DNA of 64,000 nucleotides from Pelomonas asaccharophilus_A (GTDB lineage: Bacteria > Pseudomonadota > Gammaproteobacteria > Burkholderiales > Burkholderiaceae_C). A program made the translations under genes and the position numbers. Below the pieces are notes generated by a model. That model was not told the origin of the DNA and did not search any database. It saw only the letters and a list, made by a program, of their open reading frames with translations. How positions within the stretch are numbered: position 1 is the stretch's first letter; each line of letters begins with the position of its first letter. This document shows positions 41,240 to 47,651 of the stretch, piece by piece. The stretch lies in NCBI RefSeq assembly GCF_031458115.1, contig NZ_JAVDXV010000005.1, positions 124,001 through 188,000 on the forward strand, given 5' to 3'.

Positions 41240-41860
41240 ATGCCGCGCTTTCAGCATCTCGTCGTCCACCCAGGCAACCCGCAGCCCCGGTTGCTACAGC
41301 AAGCGGCGGAGCGACTGCGCGATGGCGACATCGCGCTGCTGCCTACCGTGGCGGGCTACCTGCTCGGCTGCCGCCTCGAAGACAAGGCCGCGAGCCAGCG
41401 GCTGACCCGCCTGGCCGCACTGGATGACCGCGACCCACCGGTGCTTCTGTGCCGCGACCTCGCACAGGCCGCAGCTTGGCTGCACATCGACGACCAGGCC
41501 TACCGCGCCATCCGCCAGCGGGCGCCGGGCACCGCCAGCTTCACGCTGCCTTGCACGCGCCGCGTGCCGCGCCGGCTGGCGTCGGGTGCCAAGGGCGTTG
41601 CACTGCTGTACTTCGCAGGGCACGCCGCCAGCCAGGAGTTGCTGCAGTTGCTGGATGAGCCGCTGCTGCTGGCCTTGCCGCCAAGCGGCGCCGGTGCGGG
41701 CTGCGTCGAGCAGGCACCCGCGACCTGGCACCACGGCATGGATCTCGCGATCAACGCGGGCTTGCTCCCCGCACTTGCCGTGTTCCCGCCGCGGCGCGGC
41801 CGCGAGCCGTCAGCGCACAACGACCGTCTGGTAGCGGAAGTTGTCCCACTCGCGTGCTGA
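41240..41860 (+). CDS. YciO-like protein with eroded Sua5/YrdC signature
   Basis: A 206-residue protein alignable with YciO (L-threonylcarbamoyladenylate synthase-like): FQHLVVHPGNPQPRLLQQAAERLRDG, then LPTVAGYLLGCRLEDKAA, VLLCRDLAQAA and CTRRVPRRLASG. Key positions have changed: PTDSGYALG has become PTVAGYLLG, and the GMRVPSNP-like nucleotide loop has become VALLYFAGHA. It is probably a diverged paralogue without the canonical activity. AAGGAG lies upstream of the ATG at 41240. It is likely coexpressed with the ABC protein. Confidence 0.7.
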   Translation: MPRFQHLVVHPGNPQPRLLQQAAERLRDGDIALLPTVAGYLLGCRLEDKAASQRLTRLAALDDRDPPVLLCRDLAQAAAWLHIDDQAYRAIRQRAPGTASFTLPCTRRVPRRLASGAKGVALLYFAGHAASQELLQLLDEPLLLALPPSGAGAGCVEQAPATWHHGMDLAINAGLLPALAVFPPRRGREPSAHNDRLVAEVVPLAC

Positions 41861-41895
41861 AGTCTCGCCTGCCCTGGGTTCCTGCTGGAAGTCCG

Positions 41896-41931
41896 AAGAA
41901 AAAAGCACTTGCCGCAACGCGCCAAGTGCTT
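41896..41931 (-). terminator. Intrinsic terminator of the CAU-anticodon tRNA
   Basis: On the minus strand AAGCACTTG pairs with CAAGTGCTT (41931-41923 with 41911-41903) around an 11-base loop and is followed by T residues (A-run 41897-41904). It also lies after the convergent YciO-like gene. Confidence 0.85.
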
Positions 41932-41936
41932 GATTC

Positions 41937-42013
41937 TGGTAGGCCGTATTGGACTTGAACCAATGACCAAAGGATTATGAGTCCTCTGCTCTGACCAACT
42001 GAGCTAACGGCCC
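41937..42013 (-). tRNA. tRNA with CAU anticodon (probably tRNA-Ile2, alternatively elongator tRNA-Met)
   Basis: A 77-nt cloverleaf with encoded CCA. Acceptor GGGCCGT pairs with ACGGCCT (first pair G-U), D-arm TAGCTCAGTTGGTCAGAGCA, anticodon loop CTCATAA (CAT), variable TGGTC, T-arm ATTGG-TTCAAGT-CCAAT, discriminator A. C4-G69 and C5-G68 and the TTGGTC variable region resemble tRNA-Ile2, whose C34 is converted to lysidine by TilS. Elongator tRNA-Met of E. coli has U4-A69 and A5-U68 instead. Automated callers may label it Met. Confidence 0.9.
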
Positions 42014-42037
42014 CCGGTTGGAAGGGGCGCATTCTAG

Positions 42038-43045
42038 TCAGCGCTGAGACAACGCCTGCCCCACCATCCTCGACGTGATGTCGACGATCTGGATCATGCG
42101 GTCGTAGGCCATGCGCGTGGGGCCGATGACGCCCAGCGTGCCGACCACCTGGCCGTCGACCTCGTAGGGCGCGCTGACGATGGACAGCTCCTCGTACGGC
42201 ACGACCTGGCTTTCGCCGCCGATGTAGATGCGCACGCCCTCGGCGCGGCTGGACGTGTCCAGCAGGCGCATCAGCTGGGTCTTCTGCTCGAACAGGTCGA
42301 ACAGCCGGCGCAGTGACCCCATGTCGTGGCTGAAGTCCTGCACGGTCAGCAGGTTGCGCTCGCCGGAGACGACGACCTGCTCGTCCTGCTGGGCCATGGC
42401 CTCGGTGCCTGCCTGCACGGCCGCGCTCATCAGCTGGCCGATCTCGCCGCGCAGCGCGTCGACCTCGTGGCGCAGCCGCTCGCGCACGGCCTCCAACGTC
42501 AGGCCCGCGTAGCCGGCGTTGAGTCGGTTGCTGGCCTCGGCCAGTTCGCTCTGGCTGAGGTCCTGGGTGGTGAAGATGACGCGGTTCTGCACGTCGCCGT
42601 CGGGCGACACCAGGATGACCAGCACGCGCCGCTCGCCCAGGCGCAGGAACTCGATGTGGTGGAAGACGCTGGGCTTCTTGGGTGCGGTGACGACGCCCAC
42701 GAAGTTGGACAGGCTGGACAGCAGCTGCGCCGCGCTGGCGATGACGCGCTGCGGCTGGTCGGGTTGCAGCGGCACCGCGTCCACGCCCACCAGGCTGGGC
42801 TGGGCCGTCAGCATGGTGTCGACGAACAAGCGGTAGCCGCGCGGCGTCGGGATGCGGCCGGCGCTGGTGTGCGGGCTGGCGATCAGGCCCAGTTCCTCCA
42901 GGTCGGCCATCACGTTGCGGATGGTCGCGGGGCTGAGCTCCAGCCCGGAAGCCTTGGATAGCGTGCGCGAGCCGACAGGCTGGCCGTCGGCGATATACCG
43001 TTCGACCAGGGTTTTCAGCAGGGATTTGGAGCGCTCGTCGAGCAT
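42038..43045 (-). CDS. hrcA: Heat-inducible transcription repressor HrcA
   Basis: A 335-residue repressor of groE/dnaK-type heat-shock genes that binds CIRCE elements. The N-terminal winged helix is typical: LLKTLVERYIADGQPVGSRTL, SPATIRNVMADLEELGLI, HTSAGRIPTPRGYRLFVD. A GAF-like C-terminal domain follows (VVSGERNLL, IYIGGESQ, GTLGVIGPTRMAYDRMI). The ATG at 43045 is head-to-head with nadK across a 122-base region containing the second 38-nt stem-loop. No clear CIRCE copy is seen in that gap. Confidence 0.96.
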   Translation of the reverse strand: MLDERSKSLLKTLVERYIADGQPVGSRTLSKASGLELSPATIRNVMADLEELGLIASPHTSAGRIPTPRGYRLFVDTMLTAQPSLVGVDAVPLQPDQPQRVIASAAQLLSSLSNFVGVVTAPKKPSVFHHIEFLRLGERRVLVILVSPDGDVQNRVIFTTQDLSQSELAEASNRLNAGYAGLTLEAVRERLRHEVDALRGEIGQLMSAAVQAGTEAMAQQDEQVVVSGERNLLTVQDFSHDMGSLRRLFDLFEQKTQLMRLLDTSSRAEGVRIYIGGESQVVPYEELSIVSAPYEVDGQVVGTLGVIGPTRMAYDRMIQIVDITSRMVGQALSQR

Positions 43046-43065
43046 GAAGCAATCTTATGTCTTGC

Positions 43066-43103
43066 GTGCCAGACCGCCCGAGCGCAGCGAGTAGCTCTGG
43101 CAC
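43066..43103. repeat. 38-nt conserved stem-loop element, copy 2
   Basis: GTGCCAGA (43066-43073) pairs perfectly with TCTGGCAC (43096-43103). The inner core differs from copy 1 at two positions (CCGCCCGAG and GAGTAGC). It lies between hrcA and nadK, not between convergent genes. The outer arms differ from copy 1 by compensating changes, which supports an RNA or cruciform structure. Confidence 0.75.
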
Positions 43104-43167
43104 CCACTGACTGAAATCTGCCCGTTTCCTCCCATGACGGGCGAAACCCCGTGGTGTAATTTGCCGC

Positions 43168-44034
43168 ATGGCCGAGCGCTTCAGACATGTCGCCATCGTG
43201 GGCAAGCATCAGGCGCCGGGCATCAGGCCGGTGCTGGAGGAGATTGCCGAGTTTTTGTGCAGTCACGGCCTGGATGTCTCGCTGGAAGCGGACACGGCCC
43301 AGGCCACCGGCATGACCGACTACGACGCGCTGTCCAACGACGAACTGGGCCGCCGTTGCGACCTGGCCGTCGTCGTGGGCGGCGACGGCACGATGCTGGG
43401 CTTCGCGCGCGACATGGCGCGCCACGGCATCCCGCTGCTGGGCATCAACCAGGGGCGGCTGGGATTCATCACCGACATCCCCATCGAACGCTGGCGCGAG
43501 GCGCTCGCGCCGGTGCTGGCGGGCGACCACGAGGTGGAGTCGCGCGCGATGCTCGAAGGCGCGGTACTGCGCGACGGCGAGTCCATCTTCTCGGGCCTGG
43601 CGCTGAACGACGTGGTCGTCAGCCGCGGCGGCACGGCGGGCATGGTGGAGCTGAAGGTGTCGGTGGGTGAGCAGTTCGTCGCCAACATGCGCGCCGACGG
43701 TCTCATCGTCGCGTCGCCCACCGGCTCCACGGCCTATGCGCTGTCGGCCGGTGGCCCCATCATGCATCCCAGCATCGCCGGCTGGCTGCTGGCGCCCATC
43801 GCGCCGCACACGCTGTCCAACCGCCCCATCGTGCTGCCCGACAGCGGCGAGGTGCGGCTGGAGATCGTCGCCGGACGCGACGCGTCGGTGAACTTCGACA
43901 TGCAGAGCCTGACCAGCCTGCTGCACGGCGACACCATCACCGTGCGGCGCAGCCAGCATCAGGTCCGTTTCCTGCACCCCAAGGGCTGGAGCTATTACGC
44001 GACGCTGCGTCGCAAACTCCGTTGGTACCTCTGA
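43168..44034 (+). CDS. nadK: NAD kinase
   Basis: A 288-residue cytosolic kinase making NADP from NAD. The diagnostic GGDGT is at residues 71-75 (VVVGGDGTMLGFARD), followed by LLGINQGRLGFITDI, LNDVVVSRG, ADGLIVASPTGSTAYALSAGGPI and SNRPIVLP. A TGTAAT sequence (43155-43160) lies just before the ATG at 43168, so the transcript may have almost no leader. recN starts three bases after its stop. Confidence 0.96.
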   Translation: MAERFRHVAIVGKHQAPGIRPVLEEIAEFLCSHGLDVSLEADTAQATGMTDYDALSNDELGRRCDLAVVVGGDGTMLGFARDMARHGIPLLGINQGRLGFITDIPIERWREALAPVLAGDHEVESRAMLEGAVLRDGESIFSGLALNDVVVSRGGTAGMVELKVSVGEQFVANMRADGLIVASPTGSTAYALSAGGPIMHPSIAGWLLAPIAPHTLSNRPIVLPDSGEVRLEIVAGRDASVNFDMQSLTSLLHGDTITVRRSQHQVRFLHPKGWSYYATLRRKLRWYL

Positions 44035-44037
44035 ATC

Positions 44038-45720
44038 ATGTTGCGGCACCTCAGTCTCAAGGACTTCGTCATCGTCCCCGCGCTCGAACTGGATTTCGAG
44101 CCCGGCTTCGCCGTGCTGACCGGCGAGACCGGCGCGGGCAAGTCCATCCTCATTGACGCGCTGCAGCTGGCGCTGGGTGGCCGCGGCGACGCGGGCGTCG
44201 TGCGCGAAGGCGCGGCCAAGGCCGAGATCTGCGCAGAGTTCGACACGCCGCAGCAATTGCGTGGATGGCTGGACGAGGCCGGCTTCGACAGCGATGACAC
44301 GCTGCTGCTGCGCCGCGTCATCGATGCCGCCGGCAAGAGCCGCGCGTGGATCAACGGCGGCGCGGCCACCGTCACGCAGCTGCGCGAGCTGGCCGACCAT
44401 CTGCTGGACATCCACGGCCAGCATGCCTGGCAAGGCCTGACCCGCCCGGCCGCCGTGCGTGAGCTGCTGGATGGCTTCGCCGGCCTGGACGCCGCGCCGC
44501 TGGCGCGTGCGCACGCCGCCTGGAAACAGGCCGCCGAAGCGCTGGAAAAGGCCCGCGGCCAACAGGCCGATGCGCTGCGCGAACGCGAGCGCCTCGCCTG
44601 GCAGATCGGCGAGCTGGATGGCCTGGCGCCGCTGGAGGGCGAGTGGGACGAGCTGAATGCCGAGCACGAGCGCCTGTCCCACGGCCAGTCGCTGCTGGAC
44701 GCCGCCAAGTCGGCGCTGGACGGGCTGGACGAGGCCGAGCCCAGCGCGCAATCGCTGACGGCGCAGGCGCTGGACCAGCTGGAGCGCGTGCTGGACTTTG
44801 ATGCCCGCCTGCTGCCCGCCGTGCAGGCCCTGCGCGACGTGCAGGCGCAGTTGCAGGATGCCAGCCATACGCTGGCCGCCTATCTGCACAAGACCGACCT
44901 GGACCCAACCCGCCTGGCCGAACTGGACGAGCGCGTGTCGGCATGGATGACGCTGTCGCGCCGCTACCGTCGCCAGCCGCAGGATCTGCCGGCGCTGCTG
45001 GCGCAGTGGCGTGCCGAGCTGGCCGCGCTGGATGCCGCCAGCGACCCCGCCCTGCTTGAAGCCGCGCTGACCGCCGCACGCGAAGCCTTCGACAAACAGG
45101 CCGCCACCGCCACCAAGCTGCGCAAGAAAGCCGCGCCCGAGCTGGCAGCGGCCGTCACCGCCGCGATGCAGCAACTGGGCATGGCCGGCGGCCAGTTCGA
45201 CATCGCGCTGCTGCCCACCGACGGCCCGCAGAGCTGGGGTGCCGAGTCCGCCGAGTTCCTCGTCGCGGGCCACGCCGGCAGCACGCCGCGGCCGCTGGCC
45301 AAGGTGGCGTCAGGCGGCGAGCTGTCGCGCATCTCGCTGGCCATTGCCGTGACGGCCAGCCAGGCCGCGACGGACAACGCCCCCGGCACGCTGATCTTTG
45401 ACGAGATCGACGTGGGCATTGGCGGCGCCGTGGCAGAGACCGTGGGCCGGCTGATGAAGCAGCTGGGACGCGAGCGGCAGGTCATGGCCGTCACCCACCT
45501 GCCGCAGGTGGCCGCCTGCGCGGACCGTCATCTGGTGGTCGCCAAGGCGCTGCAAGGTGGCAGCACGGTCAGCTCCGTCAGCCCCGTGGCCGGCGAGGCC
45601 CGCGTGGCGGAGATCGCACGCATGCTGGGCGGCGAGCGCCTGTCGTCCACCAGCCTGGCGCATGCCGAGGAGATGCTGGCCGCGTCGACCGCCAGTACCA
45701 GGAGGAAGGCCAAGTCATGA
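44038..45720 (+). CDS. recN: DNA repair protein RecN
   Basis: A 560-residue SMC-like ATPase for double-strand break repair. Walker A GETGAGKS is at residues 29-36; a central coiled coil (about 150-360) is followed by the ABC signature ASGGELSRISLAI and Walker B LIFDEIDVGIGG. It starts MLRHLSLKDFVIV three bases after nadK. The hrcA-nadK-recN neighbourhood is conserved in many proteobacteria. RecN is usually SOS induced; I see no clear LexA box before nadK. Confidence 0.96.
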   Translation: MLRHLSLKDFVIVPALELDFEPGFAVLTGETGAGKSILIDALQLALGGRGDAGVVREGAAKAEICAEFDTPQQLRGWLDEAGFDSDDTLLLRRVIDAAGKSRAWINGGAATVTQLRELADHLLDIHGQHAWQGLTRPAAVRELLDGFAGLDAAPLARAHAAWKQAAEALEKARGQQADALRERERLAWQIGELDGLAPLEGEWDELNAEHERLSHGQSLLDAAKSALDGLDEAEPSAQSLTAQALDQLERVLDFDARLLPAVQALRDVQAQLQDASHTLAAYLHKTDLDPTRLAELDERVSAWMTLSRRYRRQPQDLPALLAQWRAELAALDAASDPALLEAALTAAREAFDKQAATATKLRKKAAPELAAAVTAAMQQLGMAGGQFDIALLPTDGPQSWGAESAEFLVAGHAGSTPRPLAKVASGGELSRISLAIAVTASQAATDNAPGTLIFDEIDVGIGGAVAETVGRLMKQLGRERQVMAVTHLPQVAACADRHLVVAKALQGGSTVSSVSPVAGEARVAEIARMLGGERLSSTSLAHAEEMLAASTASTRRKAKS

Positions 45721-46634
45721 GCAGCGACACGGATCTGCACGGCGATGTTCTGCTGCTGACCGGCATGTCCGGCGGCGGCAAGTCAGTTGCGATGCATGCG
45801 CTGGAGGATGCGGGCTACTTCTGCGTCGACAACCTGCCGGCCGAGCTGCTGCTGGACTTCCTGAAGCTGGAACAGCAGCGTGGCGAACGCCGCGTGGCCA
45901 TTGCCGTGGACGTGCGCTCGGCCAGTTCGCTGCCGCTGCTGCTGCCGTTGCTGAAGGAGCTGCGCGCGCGCGGCGTGGCGGTGCGCTCGGTGTTCCTGGA
46001 CGCAAACAATGACGCGCTGATGCGGCGCTTCTCCGAGACGCGCCGACCTCACCCGCTGCGCCAGCAGGGCCGCGACACCGGCTTTGGCGCGCTGGACGGC
46101 GTCGAGGAAGACAAGCACCGCCTGCTGCTGGACGCGATCAAGCTGGAGCGCGAACTGCTGGGCGGGTTGAAGGCCGAGTCCACCGTCATCGACACCAGCC
46201 AGCTGCGGCCGGCGCAGTTGCGCGCTTGGCTGGGCGACCTCGTCGGCCCCAACGCGTCCAGCCAGTTGACGCTGGTGTTCGAGAGCTTTGCGTTCAAGCA
46301 CGGCGTGCCCAGCGACGCGGACTTCGTGTTCGACGTGCGCGTGCTGCCCAACCCCTACTACGACCGCGAACTGCGCCCGCTGACCGGCCGTGACGCGCCG
46401 GTGGCGGCCTACCTTGCGGCCCAGCCCGAGGTGGGTTTGATGATGGGCCAGATCGCCGGCTTCCTGTCGCGCTGGCTGCCCAACTTCGCCGCCGACCAGC
46501 GCAGCTACCTGACCGTGGCCATCGGCTGCACGGGCGGCCAGCACCGCTCGGTGTATCTGGTGGAGATGCTGGCGCGCCAGTTCAGCCATCACGGCCATGT
46601 GCTGAAGCGCCACCGCGAGCTGGACGCCCGCTGA
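45717..46634 (+). CDS. rapZ: RNase adapter protein RapZ
   Basis: RapZ binds nucleotide and, in E. coli, guides the small RNA GlmZ to RNase E, tuning glucosamine-6-phosphate synthesis. The 305-residue protein has Walker A GMSGGGKS at 16-23 and the C-terminal RNA-binding part RVLPNPYYDRELRPLTGRD, GCTGGQHRSVYLVE. Its ATG overlaps the recN stop (ATGA). In many betaproteobacteria rapZ sits near PTS or rpoN genes; here it is coupled to recN instead. Confidence 0.95.
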   Translation: MSSDTDLHGDVLLLTGMSGGGKSVAMHALEDAGYFCVDNLPAELLLDFLKLEQQRGERRVAIAVDVRSASSLPLLLPLLKELRARGVAVRSVFLDANNDALMRRFSETRRPHPLRQQGRDTGFGALDGVEEDKHRLLLDAIKLERELLGGLKAESTVIDTSQLRPAQLRAWLGDLVGPNASSQLTLVFESFAFKHGVPSDADFVFDVRVLPNPYYDRELRPLTGRDAPVAAYLAAQPEVGLMMGQIAGFLSRWLPNFAADQRSYLTVAIGCTGGQHRSVYLVEMLARQFSHHGHVLKRHRELDAR

Positions 46635-46637
46635 GGC

Positions 46638-47201
46638 TCAGCGCCTGACCGGCGGCGGCTTCAGCCAGTAGGCCAGCGCTGCATCAAGCACCCGCTCGCC
46701 TTCTGGCCCCATGTTCGGGTTGGACGACTTCAGCACGCGGCGCTTGCTCAAGCGCGCCCGCGCGACCGAAGGGCCGTGGTGCCGCGACGGATGCGCATCG
46801 AAGCTACGATCTGCCTGCATCGCCAGCAAGCCCTTCTCGACCCGCGCCGCCAGCGCTGACTGGCTGGGGGCGACGTAGTACTGATACGGGTAGGGGTAGG
46901 CCAGCAGCAGGCTGGGGTCGATGGCCAGGCGCGGCATGCCCCTGCGCCGCGCGTCGAACTCGTCGAACACCTCGCCCACGCCGCGCGGAAACAGATCGAA
47001 GCGGCCGGCCAGCAGCATGCGGAACAGGTTCTCGTAGCCGGCCACCGTCGACACCTGCAGGCCGCTGGCCTTGTAGACCTCCACAACGGGCCAGGCCACG
47101 CCCTGGCCGACACTGAAGCGCCGCAGCCCGGCCAGGTCGTGCACCTTGGCCAGCTCCGGCAGCAGGCGCTGCTCAACCAGCGACACGCGCAGGCCCAGCA
47201 C
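46638..47201 (-). pseudogene. C-terminal remnant of a family 3-like periplasmic solute-binding protein
   Basis: The 187-codon frame begins abruptly (LGLRVSLVEQRLLPELAKV) with no signal peptide, immediately after an in-frame TGA. The content GVAWPVVEVYKASGLQV, YENLFRMLLAGRFDLFPRGVGEV, LAYPYPYQYYVAPSQSALAARV and LSKRRVLKSSNPNM corresponds to the second half of amino-acid-type binding proteins. The first about 100 residues are missing. The break lies 20-60 bases from the operator of the BlaI operon, suggesting that arrival of that operon removed the 5' half. A GTG at 47201 could be read but a functional product is unlikely. Confidence 0.75.
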
Positions 47202-47218
47202 TCAGCCAATGCAGAACA

Positions 47219-47245
47219 CAAGTTCTAGACACCAAGTTCTAGAAC
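47219..47245 (+). promoter_or_regulatory. Probable BlaI operator: two CAAGTTCTAGA repeats
   Basis: CAAGTTCTAGA occurs at 47219-47229 and 47233-47243, a 14-base period. The second copy extends to the perfect palindrome GTTCTAGAAC (47236-47245). The repeats overlap the -35 box and spacer of the promoter, the right place for an autorepressor. The sequence differs from the classical TACA-N2-TGTA BlaI site. Confidence 0.65.
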
Positions 47246-47254
47246 ATCTATGCT
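47226..47254 (+). promoter_or_regulatory. Promoter of the blaI operon
   Basis: TAGACA (47226-47231), 17-base spacer, TATGCT (47249-47254). A start 6-8 bases downstream falls at about 47261-47262, the A of the ATG chosen for blaI, predicting a leaderless mRNA. No Shine-Dalgarno sequence is present. Confidence 0.6.
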
Positions 47255-47261
47255 GCGCAGC

Positions 47262-47651
47262 ATGAACACCGCTCCCACCGCCGCGCGCCCCACCGCCGCC
47301 GAGCTGGACCTGCTGCAGGTGCTGTGGCGCCTGGGCCCGGCCGACGCCAAGGCCGTGCACGAGGCCCTGCTGCCCGACCGCCCCGACGCCACCTATGCCA
47401 CCGTGCTGCGCCAGCTGCAGGTCATGCACGGCAAGGGCCTGCTGAGCCGCGATGAAAGCCAGCGGCCGCAGCTCTACGCGCCGGTGCACGCGCAGGACAA
47501 GCTGCAGCAGTCCCTCGTCAAGGACTTCATCGCCAAGGCCTTCGCCGGCTCCGGCAAGGCGCTGGTGCTCGCGGCGCTGAAGAACCACGTCAGCGCGAAG
47601 GAACGCGCCGAGATCCGCCAGCTGCTGACGAAGAACGGAGAGCAGGGATGA
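47262..47651 (+). CDS. BlaI/MecI/CopY family transcriptional repressor
   Basis: A 129-residue winged-helix repressor: LTAAEL-type start PTAAELDLLQVLWRLGPADAKAVHEALL, recognition region DATYATVLRQLQVMHGKGLLSRDE and a C-terminal dimerisation helix region. In classical systems the M56 protease BlaR1 inactivates BlaI after beta-lactam binding. ATG at 47262 is favoured because the -10 box covers the alternative ATG at 47250. The stop overlaps the M56 gene (ATGA), so repressor and protease are produced together. Confidence 0.9.
   Translation: MNTAPTAARPTAAELDLLQVLWRLGPADAKAVHEALLPDRPDATYATVLRQLQVMHGKGLLSRDESQRPQLYAPVHAQDKLQQSLVKDFIAKAFAGSGKALVLAALKNHVSAKERAEIRQLLTKNGEQG

Noticed and set aside
46638..47201. 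Functional periplasmic binding protein
   Set aside because: The N-terminal lobe and signal peptide are missing and an in-frame stop precedes the first codon.
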